From NCBI GenBank assembly GCA_020161755.1, contig JAIUOS010000029.1:1-47184 (forward strand): 47,184 nucleotides of DNA. Direction: 5' to 3'. Within the stretch, counting starts at the first letter, position 1. Every line of letters begins with the position of its first letter. Below, piece after piece: positions 15,201-25,707 of the stretch. A model generated the notes under the pieces. The model did no database searches, was not told the DNA's origin, and was given only the letters and a program-made list of their open reading frames with translations. The DNA comes from Actinomycetota bacterium (GTDB lineage: Bacteria > Actinomycetota > Actinomycetes > Propionibacteriales > Propionibacteriaceae). The translations under genes and the position numbers were made by a program.

Positions 15201-16601
15201 ATGGCAGCGCAGACCTATGACGTCGTGGTGATCGGGGCCGGACCGGCCGGGGAGAACGTGGCCGACTACGCCGTCAGGGGGTCGTCGCGGACCGCCCTGC
15301 TGGCCGACCGCGAGCTGTTCGGCGGCGAGTGCTCGTACTGGGCGTGCATGCCCAGCAAGGCCCTGCTGCGGCCCCTGGACGTGCGGGCGTCGGCCGAGCA
15401 CCTGGGCGGCCTGCCCGACGCTGTACCGCTGGACGTGCCGGCGCTGCTGGCCCGCCGCGACTACTGGGTGTCGAACTACAGCGACGCCGGGCAGGTCGGC
15501 TGGGCGCAGGGCGCGGGCATCGAGGTGGCCCGGGGCACCGCACGGCTCGCCGGGGAGCGCCGGGTGGTCGTCGGTGAGGGCGACGCCGCACGCGAGGTCG
15601 AGGCACGGCTGGCCGTGGTGGTCGCGACCGGGAGCCGGCCGGTCGTACCGCCGGTGTTCGCCGGCCTGCACCCGTGGCTTTCCCGGGACGCCACCGGCAT
15701 CGTCGAAGTGCCGGCGTCGATCGCCGTGGTCGGCGGCGGCGTGGTCTCGGTGGAGGCCTGCCTGTGGCTGGCCGCGCTCGGCGCGAAGGTCACGCTGCTG
15801 GTGCGGGGCGACCGGCTGCTGGAGCGGTTCGAGCCGTTCGCCTCCGACCTGGTGGCCGACGGCCTGCGGAAGGCCGGAGTGGACGTCCGGTTCTCCGCAG
15901 CGGTAACCGGCGCCTCCCGCCTCGACGCCGCCGACACCGGCGTGGGCAGGGTGCACGGTGGCCCGGTGCGGCTCGACCTGGCCGGCGGCCCGCTGGACGT
16001 CGCGGAGGTCCTGGTCGCCACCGGACGCCGCCCCAACACCGACGACATCGGCCTGGACAGCATCGGGCTGACCCCCGAGGGGTTCGCCCACGCCGACCAG
16101 CGGCCCGACTGGCTGCTCTCGGTCGGCGACGCGGGCGGGGAGGCCCCGCTCACCCACTGGGGCAAGTACGCGGCCCGGCTGGCCGGGGAGCGCATCGCGG
16201 CCCTGGCCGAGGGCCGCCCGGCGCCGGACGTGCCGGCGGACGTGCCGGTCCCCCAGGTGGTGTTCACCGACCCGCAGGTCGCCTCCTCCGGCTGGACCGA
16301 GGCCGAGGCGGGTGCCCGCGGCGTGGCGGTCGACTGCGTGCAGGTCCCGATGAACAGCGCGGCGGGCTTCGGCCTGCTGCGGGACGACGCCACCGGAACC
16401 GCCAAACTCGTGTTCGAGGCCGGCACCGGACGGCTGCGGGGTGCCACCTTCGTGGGGCCGGAGGTGGCTGAACTCGTGCACGCCGCCACCGTGGCGATCG
16501 TCGGCGGGCTGACCGCGGAGACCCTGTGGCACGCGGTGCCGTCGTACCCGACCGCCAGCGAGGTGTGGCTGCGGCTGATGGAGGCCCACCGGTCACGCTG
16601 A
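15201..16601 (+). CDS. NAD(P)/FAD-dependent disulfide oxidoreductase (lipoamide dehydrogenase-like)
   Basis: 466 residues, full length for the class I pyridine nucleotide-disulfide oxidoreductases. FAD site VVVIGAGPAGENVADYA; redox disulfide GGECSYWACMPSKALLRP (Cys44, Cys49, the family CxxxxC); NAD(P) site IAVVGGGVVSVEACLWLAAL; second FAD motif LLSVGDAGGEAPLTHWGKYA; C-terminal dimerisation domain. In true lipoamide dehydrogenases the C-terminal end carries an HPTxxE dyad with the catalytic His. Here the matching segment is HAVPSYPTASEVW, with Tyr in place of His. It is therefore unlikely to be a standard E3 and may reduce quinones or another disulfide. No dehydrogenase-complex genes are nearby. 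Start at ATG 15201, where the family N-terminus begins. It overlaps dprA by nine bases. Confidence 0.88.
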   Translation: MAAQTYDVVVIGAGPAGENVADYAVRGSSRTALLADRELFGGECSYWACMPSKALLRPLDVRASAEHLGGLPDAVPLDVPALLARRDYWVSNYSDAGQVGWAQGAGIEVARGTARLAGERRVVVGEGDAAREVEARLAVVVATGSRPVVPPVFAGLHPWLSRDATGIVEVPASIAVVGGGVVSVEACLWLAALGAKVTLLVRGDRLLERFEPFASDLVADGLRKAGVDVRFSAAVTGASRLDAADTGVGRVHGGPVRLDLAGGPLDVAEVLVATGRRPNTDDIGLDSIGLTPEGFAHADQRPDWLLSVGDAGGEAPLTHWGKYAARLAGERIAALAEGRPAPDVPADVPVPQVVFTDPQVASSGWTEAEAGARGVAVDCVQVPMNSAAGFGLLRDDATGTAKLVFEAGTGRLRGATFVGPEVAELVHAATVAIVGGLTAETLWHAVPSYPTASEVWLRLMEAHRSR

Positions 16602-17708
16602 CCTCCTCGGCGGCAGCTGCCACTCCCCGATCAGGTTCTGCGCCAGGAAGCCCCGCTCGGCCAGTTGGTCGAGCACCGCCAGGCAGCGTGGCAGGGCCAG
16701 GCCCGCCCGCAGCGCCAGCTCGCCGGCCGGCAGGCTGCCGCGACCCGGCACGGCCTCGAACAGCCGCAGCTCGTCGGCGTCCAGGTCGTCGGTGGGGCGG
16801 CGCTCCCCCGGCCGCCGCGGGTTCGCCCGTCCCAGGGGCGACAACAGCTCCAGCACGTCGGAGGCACTGGCGACCAGCACCGCCTCGGCCTCCCGGATCA
16901 GGCGGTGCGGGGTGACCGAGGTGGCGCTGGTGATCGGCCCGGGAACCGCCATCACCACCCGCCCCAGTTCATTCGCCCAGGTGACCGTGTTACGGGCCCC
17001 CGAGCGGGCGGCCGCCTCCACCAGCACCGTGCCGGGCGTCAGGGCGGCGATCAGCCGGTTGCGGGCCAGGAACCGCACCCGTGTGGGGTGCTCGCCGGGA
17101 GCGAGCTCGCTGACCAGCACGCCCTTCTCCGCGACCCGCGCGAACAGCGGACGGTGGCCGCCCGGGTACGGCTCGTCGAGCCCGGCCGCCAGCACCGCGA
17201 CGGTCGGCGTCCTCCCGGCCAGGCAGCCGCGGTGGGCGGCGGCGTCGATGCCGTACGCGCCGCCGGAGACCACGCAGCGCCCGTCCTCGGACAGTTCGGC
17301 GGCGAGGTCGGACGCGACGGTGTCGCCGTACGCCGTGGACGCCCGCGACCCGACCATCGCCACCGACGACGCGCACAGCGCGCCGAGGCTGCCGCCGCCG
17401 GCCACCCACAGCCCCACCGGCTCGCCACTGAGCTGGTTGACCGGTTCGCAGCCGGCCAGGTCGGCCAGCCCGGGTGGCCAGTCGTCGTCGCCGGGCACCA
17501 GGAACCGGAGCCCGGCCGCCCGCGTCCGGGCGGCCAGGTCGTCGGGGTCGAGGCGTCGGGCGCGTTCGGCGAGCGGCATCCGGGCCCCGGCGTCGACCAG
17601 GCTCGCCCACACCTGCGCCGCCCCGTAGCTGCCGACCGCCTCGGCCACCGCGGGGTGCCCCGGTTCGACCACTGCCGCCAGGCACATCCGTGCCATCCGT
17701 TCGTCCAT
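16593..17708 (-). CDS. dprA: DNA-processing protein DprA
   Basis: 371 residues. DprA (Smf) loads RecA on incoming single-stranded DNA during natural transformation, and is widely kept in non-competent bacteria too. The Rossmann-like core is clear: VAMVGSRASTAYG, VVSGGAYGIDAAAHRGCL, TVAVLAAGLDEPYP, FLARNRLIAALTPGTVLVEA and ARNTVTWANELGRVVMAVPG. The C-terminal 60 residues are a winged-helix DML1-type domain (DADELRLFEAVPGRGSLPAG). The first 75 residues form the helical SAM-like part. ATG 17708 is one base from the stop of the ComM gene, so yraN-comM-dprA form one operon. Confidence 0.96.
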   Translation of the reverse strand: MDERMARMCLAAVVEPGHPAVAEAVGSYGAAQVWASLVDAGARMPLAERARRLDPDDLAARTRAAGLRFLVPGDDDWPPGLADLAGCEPVNQLSGEPVGLWVAGGGSLGALCASSVAMVGSRASTAYGDTVASDLAAELSEDGRCVVSGGAYGIDAAAHRGCLAGRTPTVAVLAAGLDEPYPGGHRPLFARVAEKGVLVSELAPGEHPTRVRFLARNRLIAALTPGTVLVEAAARSGARNTVTWANELGRVVMAVPGPITSATSVTPHRLIREAEAVLVASASDVLELLSPLGRANPRRPGERRPTDDLDADELRLFEAVPGRGSLPAGELALRAGLALPRCLAVLDQLAERGFLAQNLIGEWQLPPRRSA

Positions 17709-17709
17709 C

Positions 17710-19236
17710 TCAGGCCGCCTCCGCTCCCTCGCCGCGCCGCATCGCCAGCGCGGTGTGCACGTGTTCCCTGGTGGGCCGGGCCGCCCCGGCGAGGTCGGCG
17801 ATGGTCCACGCCAGCCGGAGCACTTTGTCGACGCCGCGCGCGGACAGCCGTCCCCGGGCGACCGCCGTGTCGAGCAGGTCGGCGCCCTCGGGCAGCGGCA
17901 GGCGCTTGCGCAGCGCCGGCCCCGGCACCTCCCCGTTGGTGCGCCAGCCGCTCGGCTCCAGCCGGTCGCGCTGGCGCGCGCGGGCGTCCGCCACCCGCTC
18001 GGCCACGACCGCGGAGCTCTCCCCCGGTTCGTGGACGCGGCTCAGGAACGACGCCCGCGGCGTCCGCAGGTGTTGATGGATGTCGATGCGGTCGAGGATC
18101 GGCCCCGACACCCGGGACGCGTACCGCCGCACCACCATCGGCGGGCAGCGGCAGTCGCCTCCCGGCGTACCCGCCAGCCCGCACGGGCACGGGTTCGCCG
18201 CCAGGACCAGCTGGAAGCTGGCCGGATAGGTCGCCGTGGCCACCGCCCGTCCGAGCACGATGCGGCCCGACTCCAGCGGCACCCGGAGTGCCTCCATCAC
18301 CCGCGGCGAGAACTCCGGCGCCTCGTCCAGGAAGAGGACGCCGCGATGCGCGCGCGACACCGCTCCGGGCAGGGCGATGCGCGCCCCACCGCCGACCAAG
18401 GACGCGATCGACGCCGAGTGGTGCGGGTCGGCGTACGGCGGACGCCGCACCAGGCCGGCGTCGAGGTTCAGCCCGGCGAGGGAGTGCACGGCCGACACCT
18501 CCAGGGCCTCGCTCAGCTCCAGGTCGGGCAGCAGGGACGGCAGCCGCTCGGCCAGCAGCGTCTTGCCCACCCCCGGCGGGCCGTGCAGGTACAGGTGGTG
18601 CCGCCCGGCCGCCGCCACCTCCAGTGCCCACTTCGCCTCCGCCTGCCCGGCCACGTCGGCGATGTCGAGGTGGGGCGCACCGTTCGCGGCCGGCTCGGCC
18701 GGTGGCGGGAGCATCGCGCCCGGCCCGCCGGTGAGGATGTCGAACAGGTCGGCGAGGTCGGCCGCGCCGGAGACGCTCAGCCCGGTCACCAGGGCGGCCT
18801 CCCGCATCTGCCCGGCCGGCACCACCACCCGGTGGAAGTCGCCGCGCGCGACCGTCAGCAGGGCGGGCAGCAGGCCCCGCACCGTGCGCACCCGCCCGTC
18901 GAGGCCCAGTTCGCCGAACAGTGCGGTTCCCTCCAGCGCGCCGGGGTCGAACTTGCGCCCGGCGGCGGCCACCGCCGCCGCGATCGCCAGGTCGTAGTGC
19001 GAGCCGGCCTTCGGCAGCGTGGCCGGGGACAGATTGATCGTCACCGGGTCGGACGGCCAGCCGACCCCGGTGGACGCCATCGCGGCCCGGCACCGGTCGC
19101 GCGCCTCGTACAGAGCGGTGTCGGGCAGCCCCACCATGCGGGTGCTCGGCAGGCCGCTGCTGATCGCCGCCTCGACCTCGACCAGCCGGCCGTCGATGCC
19201 CACCAACGCCACCGACCAGGCCCGCGCCTGGCTCAC
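17710..19236 (-). CDS. comM: YifB/ComM family Mg-chelatase-like AAA ATPase
   Basis: 508 residues. ComM-type proteins are hexameric AAA+ helicases that promote branch migration during recombination of acquired DNA. The N-terminal Lon-protease-like fold (VEVEAAISSGLPSTRMVGLP; NLSPATLPKAGSHYDLAIA) is followed by the ATPase with Walker A LHGPPGVGKTLLAERL, Walker B GVLFLDEAPEFSPRVMEALR and the Cys-rich insert NPCPCGLAGTPGGDCRC. The C-terminal Mg-chelatase domain includes RLSARGVDKVLRLAWTIADL. The GTG at 19236 overlaps the yraN stop as GTGA, implying coupling; longer in-frame starts would run into yraN and give non-protein sequence. It works in the same pathway as dprA downstream. Confidence 0.95.
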   Translation of the reverse strand: MSQARAWSVALVGIDGRLVEVEAAISSGLPSTRMVGLPDTALYEARDRCRAAMASTGVGWPSDPVTINLSPATLPKAGSHYDLAIAAAVAAAGRKFDPGALEGTALFGELGLDGRVRTVRGLLPALLTVARGDFHRVVVPAGQMREAALVTGLSVSGAADLADLFDILTGGPGAMLPPPAEPAANGAPHLDIADVAGQAEAKWALEVAAAGRHHLYLHGPPGVGKTLLAERLPSLLPDLELSEALEVSAVHSLAGLNLDAGLVRRPPYADPHHSASIASLVGGGARIALPGAVSRAHRGVLFLDEAPEFSPRVMEALRVPLESGRIVLGRAVATATYPASFQLVLAANPCPCGLAGTPGGDCRCPPMVVRRYASRVSGPILDRIDIHQHLRTPRASFLSRVHEPGESSAVVAERVADARARQRDRLEPSGWRTNGEVPGPALRKRLPLPEGADLLDTAVARGRLSARGVDKVLRLAWTIADLAGAARPTREHVHTALAMRRGEGAEAA

Positions 19237-19598
19237 CGTCCGATCCCCGCGACGTGGGTGATCACCGGCGGCGCGTCCCGGGTCAGCAGCACCCCCACGC
19301 CGTCGAACCGGATGTGGCGCACCGGCGCCGGCTGGGCGCGCAGCCAGTGCAGCGCCACCTCCCGCAGCTTGGCCACCTTGGCCCGGGTGATGCCCTCCAG
19401 CGGCGGCCCGAAACCCAGCCCGGTGCGGCACTTCACCTCACAGAACACCACCACCGGCTCGGGACCCGGCTCCACCGCCACGATGTCGAGCTCGCCGACC
19501 GGGCAGCGCCAGTTGCGGTCGACGATCGTCCAGCCCAGCCGCACCAGGTGCGCAGCGGCCACCTCCTCACCGACGTGCCAGACCTCCGCCCGTTCCAC
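19233..19598 (-). CDS. YraN family (UPF0102) putative endonuclease
   Basis: 121 residues. UPF0102/YraN proteins have a restriction-endonuclease-like fold and usually sit next to comM, rnhB or dprA. The conserved core is visible: GEEVAAAHLVRLGWTIVDRN, then CPVGELDIVAVEP with the acidic ELD, and VVFCEVKCRTGLGFG with the ExK active-site pair. The GTG at 19598 is preferred to those at 19607 and 19604 because GGAGG stands eight bases before it and the family begins at ERAEVWHVGE. The stop overlaps comM. Enzymatic activity is inferred from the fold only. Confidence 0.92.
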   Translation of the reverse strand: MERAEVWHVGEEVAAAHLVRLGWTIVDRNWRCPVGELDIVAVEPGPEPVVVFCEVKCRTGLGFGPPLEGITRAKVAKLREVALHWLRAQPAPVRHIRFDGVGVLLTRDAPPVITHVAGIGR

Positions 19599-19698
19599 GA
19601 CCACCACCTCCCGCCGGTCACTATCGGCAGGAGTGCGGAAAACGTGTCAGCGGATCGGGCCGCCTGTGGACAACTCCCGTCATCCACAGGCCAAGGGC

Positions 19699-20010
19699 CT
19701 ACAGGTTGTCTGGCACCTTCAGGTCGCTGTGCGCGATCTCCTCGATGGAGACGTCACGGAAGGTGAGCACCTTGGCGCTCTTCACGAAGCGGGCGGGCCG
19801 GTACATGTCCCAGACCCACGCGTCGCCCATCGACACCTCGTAGTACACGTCACCGCCCTCGGTGCGCACCTTCAGGTCGACCGCGTTGCACAGGTAGAAG
19901 CGCCGTTCGGTCTCGACCGCGTAGGTGAAGATGCCGACGACGTCCTTGTACTCCTTGTACAGCTGCAGCTCGAGTTCGGATTCGTACTGCTCAAGGTCCT
20001 CGGCGCTCAT
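19699..20010 (-). CDS. DUF2469 family protein
   Basis: 103 residues, acidic, beginning MSAEDLEQYESELELQLYKE and continuing EYKDVVGIFTYAVETERRFY. This is the actinobacterial DUF2469 family, found almost always directly after rnhB. The sequence is highly conserved, with many aromatic residues (YYEVSMGDAWVWDMYRPARF), but no function is known. ATG 20010 overlaps the rnhB stop as ATGA, so the two are translationally coupled. Downstream there are about 100 bases before yraN, without a clear terminator. Confidence 0.95.
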   Translation of the reverse strand: MSAEDLEQYESELELQLYKEYKDVVGIFTYAVETERRFYLCNAVDLKVRTEGGDVYYEVSMGDAWVWDMYRPARFVKSAKVLTFRDVSIEEIAHSDLKVPDNL

Positions 20011-20654
20011 AACGCATTCACCTTAATCGTTCGCCGGACGTTCTCGAAGCACATCCGGTGGATCGTGCTCGGCCCGTGCTCCTCCAGCCGCTCCTGGTGC
20101 AGCGGGGTGCAATAGCCCTTGTGGATGTCGAACGCGTAGTCGGGCAGGTCGGTGTGCCAGTCGGCCATGATGCGGTCGCGCGTCACCTTCGCCACCACGG
20201 ACGCCGCCGCGACGCACGCCGCCACCCGGTCGCCCTTCCAGATCGCCAGGTTCGGCATGCCGAGACCGTCGACGCTGAACCCGTCGGTGAGAGCGAACTC
20301 GGCCGCCGGCGACAGCCGCAGCAGCGCCCGGCGCAGCCCGGCGAGGTCCGCGTGGTGCATGCCGAGGCGGTCGCACTCGTCGGCTTCGACGCTGACTACC
20401 GTCCAGGCCAGGGCGCGCTTGAGGATCTGGTCGTAGACCCGCTCGCGTGCTGACGCGGTGAGCAGTTTGGAATCGGCCAGCCCGGGGATCTCGCCGCCCT
20501 TGCCGGGCTTGAGGATGACGGCGCCGGCCACCAGCGGACCCGCGCAGGCGCCCCGTCCGGCCTCGTCGGCGCCGGCGATCAGGCCGAAGCCGCCCCGCCG
20601 CAGCGAGGCCTCGTAGCCGTAGATGCCGGCGTCCCGGCGAACCACGATCGCCAC
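20007..20654 (-). CDS. rnhB: Ribonuclease HII
   Basis: 215 residues. Removes RNA from RNA/DNA hybrids and misincorporated ribonucleotides in DNA. The active-site motif GADEAGRGACAGPLVAGAVI (Asp30, Glu31) and ADSKLLTASARERVYDQIL match RNase HII, and the later GLGMPNLAIWKGDRVAACVA and AASVVAKVTRDRIMADWH supply the third and fourth acidic positions and the conserved GDxxxxxIAAASVxAKVxRD box. YDAGIYGYE-type N-termini are usual in Actinobacteria (here RRDAGIYGYEASL). GTG start at 20654, seven bases after the lepB stop, so it is read with lepB. Confidence 0.97.
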   Translation of the reverse strand: MAIVVRRDAGIYGYEASLRRGGFGLIAGADEAGRGACAGPLVAGAVILKPGKGGEIPGLADSKLLTASARERVYDQILKRALAWTVVSVEADECDRLGMHHADLAGLRRALLRLSPAAEFALTDGFSVDGLGMPNLAIWKGDRVAACVAAASVVAKVTRDRIMADWHTDLPDYAFDIHKGYCTPLHQERLEEHGPSTIHRMCFENVRRTIKVNAL

Positions 20655-20661
20655 GGCCGGG

Positions 20662-21435
20662 TCAGCAGACGACCTTGGGACCGGCCAGCACCGGTGCGGA
20701 CGGCGGCGTGCCGCCGGCGGGGACGCCCTCGAAGGTGATCGGCCTGCTGATCCCGTGGAAGCGGCTGAACGGGTACACGACGGCCACCGCCGTGCCCACG
20801 ATGTTGTCGACCGGGATGAAGGCCTTCGAGCCCTCGGCCGCGCCCTCGGGGTCGTCGCTGAGGTGGCAGCGGGAGTCGGCGGAGTCGTTGCGGTGGTCGC
20901 CCATCACGAAGACGGTACCGGCCGGCACCACCACGTCGAACGCGACCGAGGACGGCTCCACCTGTTTGCCCGTGGTCGGGTCGCGGTAGAGGTAGTCGCC
21001 CTCGTTGAGCGCGGTGCCGTTGACGGTGACCCGTCCGCGGGCGTCGCAGCAGGTGACATGGTCTCCGGCGACGCCGATCACGCGCTTGATCAGGTGGTTC
21101 GAGCTCTCGTCCGGCGCGAGGCCGATGAAGACCAGGGCCCTCTTGAGCTGGTTGTCCTCCACCTTGGCCGGCGCGAGCCAGCCGAGGGTGTCGCGGAACA
21201 CGATGACGTCGCCGCGCTGGTACGGGGCGACCTTCTGGACGGCCACGCGGTCGCTGATCAGCAGCGTGTTCTCCATCGATCCGGACGGGATCACGAACAT
21301 CTGGGCGACGAACAGCCTCAACAGGGTGGACGCGATCAGCGCCCCCACGACCACGATGGCGATCTCACGCAGCCAGCCGCCTGCGGCCGAGAGCGCGTCC
21401 TTGCCGCCGCTCCTGGTCTCGCTGGGTGCGCTCAC
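20662..21435 (-). CDS. lepB: Signal peptidase I
   Basis: 257 residues, a membrane-bound serine/lysine protease that removes Sec and Tat signal peptides outside the membrane. One N-terminal transmembrane helix (about 23-45, REIAIVVVGALIASTLLRLF). The family boxes are intact: IPSGSMENTLLISDRV with the nucleophile Ser53, RGDVIVFRD, LIKRVIGVAGD with the general base Lys116, and VFVMGDHRNDSADSR. GGAAGGGAG precedes ATG 21435. It lies between rplS and rnhB as in other Actinobacteria. It would process the secreted amylase and similar exported proteins (inference). Confidence 0.97.
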   Translation of the reverse strand: MSAPSETRSGGKDALSAAGGWLREIAIVVVGALIASTLLRLFVAQMFVIPSGSMENTLLISDRVAVQKVAPYQRGDVIVFRDTLGWLAPAKVEDNQLKRALVFIGLAPDESSNHLIKRVIGVAGDHVTCCDARGRVTVNGTALNEGDYLYRDPTTGKQVEPSSVAFDVVVPAGTVFVMGDHRNDSADSRCHLSDDPEGAAEGSKAFIPVDNIVGTAVAVVYPFSRFHGISRPITFEGVPAGGTPPSAPVLAGPKVVC

Positions 21436-21496
21436 CGCACTCCCTTCCGTTGGGCCGCTGTTCCGCCGGCCCGGGCAACCCTGGGCGTCGGACGCC

Positions 21497-21847
21497 TCAG
21501 CGGTCGCGCTTCTCCTTGATCTTCGCAGCCTTGCCGCGCAAACCGCGGAGGTAGTACAGCTTGGCGCGTCGCACGTCGCCCAGGCGCTCGACCTCGATCT
21601 TCTCGATGATCGGGCTGTGCAGCGGGAAGGTACGCTCCACGCCGGTGCCGAAGCTCACCTTGCGGACCGTGAAGGCCTCGGCGATGCCAGAACCGTTGCG
21701 GGCGATCACGGCGCCGGCGAAGACCTGGATGCGGGAGCGGTTGCCCTCGATGACCCGGACGTGCACCTTGACGTTGTCGCCGGGGCGGAAGTCGGGGATG
21801 TCGTCGCGCTGAGCGGCCTTGCCGATCTGCTCAACCAGCTGGTTCAT
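21497..21847 (-). CDS. rplS: 50S ribosomal protein L19
   Basis: 116 residues, at the 30S-50S interface of the ribosome. Typical features: [60 protein letters not shown] and the C-terminal [23 protein letters not shown] 21847 is chosen for the GCGAGGAAACC site and family length. A hairpin immediately upstream of the ribosome binding site (21862-21923) may be an autoregulatory leader. Confidence 0.98.
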   Translation of the reverse strand: MNQLVEQIGKAAQRDDIPDFRPGDNVKVHVRVIEGNRSRIQVFAGAVIARNGSGIAEAFTVRKVSFGTGVERTFPLHSPIIEKIEVERLGDVRRAKLYYLRGLRGKAAKIKEKRDR

Positions 21848-21861
21848 GGTTTCCTCGCCAG

Positions 21862-21923
21862 TGCCACAGGACACTTCGTCTCGTACGTCCAATGAGGTCC
21901 GCCAACGCCTTCCCCCTGTGGCA
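21862..21923 (-). promoter_or_regulatory. rplS leader hairpin
   Basis: In the rplS mRNA, TGCCACAGG (21915-21923) can pair perfectly with CCTGTGGCA (21862-21870) across 44 bases that can form smaller stems (for example GGAC with GTCC). The 3' arm ends about six bases before the GAGGAA ribosome binding site. Ribosomal-protein leaders for L19 exist in other phyla. This could be one, or a simple UTR stem. Confidence 0.45.
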
Positions 21924-22012
21924 GGAGCGTTCACGGCACAACGAGGACCAAGTTTGCCACACCGGTCACCGGGCGCGGAAATCGGGGGCCGCATCCGGAC
22001 GGCGTCCGCCGC

Positions 22013-22741
22013 TCAGTCGTCGGCGGGCGAGGTCGGACGGTGGCCCACGCCGGGCACCAGGCTGAGCTTCTGCCAGATCTTGCGGGCCATCCCGTTGGTG
22101 AGGTTCTCGATGTCGGAGATGGTGGCCAGGACCGCCGGGTCGGTGGTGCGTTCGGCGTAGACGGCCGCCGTCTTCGAGACCAGCGAGAGCAGTTCCGAGC
22201 AGTAGTCGAGGTAGTTGGCCATCTCGATCGGGCTGAGCGACACCTCGACGCTCTGGGCGGTCGGACGGAAGGACGCGGCGAACCTCTCGGGGTCCTTGGT
22301 GAGCTGGTGCATGTCGATCACGTGCGCGAGCGACCGCAGCCGGTGCAGCTCGCCGAGGATGCGCCGCCGCTCCAGCTGGGAGGGCAGGACCCACAGGAAC
22401 ACCACCGCGATCCCGGCGTAGACGATGTCGCTCACGATCGTCTCGACCGCCGACAGCCAGGCGAGCGTCGTGCCGCCCTCGGTGACCAACTCCGCCACCG
22501 CGGCCACCAGGGAGGCGCACGACAGCACCACGATGAGACCGATCAGCACCAGTCCGGCGACCCGGAGCGCGGTGATCCAGGTCGAGCGGGCGGCCGCACG
22601 CTCAACGTCGGAGGCGACCTCGACGAGCCGTTCGGCCACCCGTCCCAGGTTGCGTCCGGGGAACCGGGCCGCGATCCGGGCCTGCAGCCGCCGGGCCGTC
22701 GCCAGCACCGCGTCCGCGTCCAGCTTCTCGTAGGGCGCCAT
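22013..22741 (-). CDS. Hypothetical membrane protein
   Basis: 242 residues, no recognised domain. Residues 1-55 are charged and helical (KLDADAVLATARRLQARIAA, then RVAERLVEVASDVERAAARS). Two transmembrane segments follow, about 60-86 (LRVAGLVLIGLIVVLSCASL) and 98-122 (AVETIVSDIVYAGIAVVFLW). The cytoplasmic C-terminal half (LERRRILGELHRLRSLAHVI to GMARKIWQKLSLV) is helical with an HRLRSLAHVIDMHQLTKDPE stretch. GGGGGAG stands before ATG 22741. It is a lone gene between rplS and the sdh operon; a 50-bp palindrome lies just upstream. It may be a small helical membrane sensor or scaffold, but nothing firm can be said. Confidence 0.8.
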   Translation of the reverse strand: MAPYEKLDADAVLATARRLQARIAARFPGRNLGRVAERLVEVASDVERAAARSTWITALRVAGLVLIGLIVVLSCASLVAAVAELVTEGGTTLAWLSAVETIVSDIVYAGIAVVFLWVLPSQLERRRILGELHRLRSLAHVIDMHQLTKDPERFAASFRPTAQSVEVSLSPIEMANYLDYCSELLSLVSKTAAVYAERTTDPAVLATISDIENLTNGMARKIWQKLSLVPGVGHRPTSPADD

Positions 22742-22793
22742 CGCTCCCCCTCCCGTCGCGGACGATCCTGCCCCCCGCGCCCCGTTCCCGCCA

Positions 22794-22843
22794 CCGAATT
22801 GTCCCCTCGCGCCCGGAATTCCGGGCGCGAGGGGACAATTCGG
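22794..22843. repeat. Perfect 50-bp palindrome
   Basis: Twenty-five-base arms with no loop, centred on GGAATTCC and ending CCGAATTG/CAATTCGG. It sits between the hypothetical membrane gene and a second hairpin (22856-22890) beyond sdhB. Every position pairs. Confidence 0.9.
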
Positions 22844-22855
22844 GAGCGAGGACGC

Positions 22856-22890
22856 AGCACGGCCCCCGGAGCGACTCCGGGGGCCGTGCT
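22856..22890 (-). terminator. Hairpin after sdhB
   Basis: Fifteen-base perfect arms (AGCACGGCCCCCGGA and its complement) around GCGAC, 22 bases past the sdhB stop. No T-run. Likely end of the sdhCAB transcript. Confidence 0.65.
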
Positions 22891-22912
22891 GAGGTGTCGG
22901 CTGCTCTCCGAC

Positions 22913-23670
22913 CTACTTGCCGTCCTTCTTGAACAGCGAGGAGATCAGGTCGCGGTTGAGCTGGCTGATCGTGTCGAACGGGATCTGCTTGGGGCAGACC
23001 TCCGCGCACTCACCGATGTTGGTGCAGCCGCCGAAGCCCTCCTCGTCGTGCTGGGCCAGCATCGACTTGACCCGGAGGAACCGCTCCGGCTGGCCCTGCG
23101 GGAGCATCGCCAGATGGGTGATCTTCGCCGCGGTGAACAGCATGGCCGAGGAGTTCGGGCACGCCGCCACACAGGCGCCGCAGCCGATGCAGGTGGCCGC
23201 GTCGAAGGCACGGTCGGCCTTCAACTTGCCGACCGGCGCCGCGTGGGCGTCCGGAGCCGCACCGGTGTTGGCGGAGATGAAGCCGCCGGCCTGGATGATC
23301 CGGTCGAAGGCCGACCGGTCCACCGCGAGGTCCTTGATCACCGGGAACGGGCCCGCGCGCCACGGCTCGACGTCGATCGTCGCACCGTCCTCGAAGGACC
23401 GCATGTGCAGCTGGCAGGTGGTCGTCGGCACCGGGGAGTCGCCACGGCCGTGGGCGGTGCCGTTGATGACGACGCCACACATGCCGCAGATGCCCTCACG
23501 ACAGTCGTGGTCGAAGGCCACCGGCTCCTCGCCCTTGACCGTGAGGTCCTCGTTGAGCAGGTCGAGCATCTCCAGGAACGACATGTCCGGGGACACGTCG
23601 CGCACCTGGTAGGTGACCATGCGCCCCTCAGCAGACGCGTTCGCTTGGCGCCATACGCGCAGGGTGATGT

Positions 23671-23674
<4 letters not shown>
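22913..23674 (-). CDS. sdhB: Succinate dehydrogenase iron-sulfur subunit
   Basis: 253 residues. Carries electrons from the SdhA flavin to the membrane haems. All three cluster motifs are present: [2Fe-2S] [19 protein letters not shown], [4Fe-4S] [15 protein letters not shown] and [3Fe-4S] [16 protein letters not shown] 23674 overlaps the sdhA stop as GTGA, so the subunit is made by coupled translation. This form matches the Bacillus/epsilonproteobacterial-type (type B) enzymes with a single cytochrome subunit. Confidence 0.97.

Positions 23675-25706
<2,032 letters not shown>

Positions 25707-25707
<1 letters not shown>

Noticed and set aside
14157-16589. Long upstream extension of the DUF4349 frame through the oxidoreductase gene
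   Set aside because: The lipoprotein signal at 15107 sets the real start; the rest is antisense of the oxidoreductase.
15201-16601. Calling the flavoenzyme lipoamide dehydrogenase (lpd)
   Set aside because: The catalytic His of the C-terminal dyad is replaced by Tyr and no 2-oxoacid dehydrogenase genes are near.
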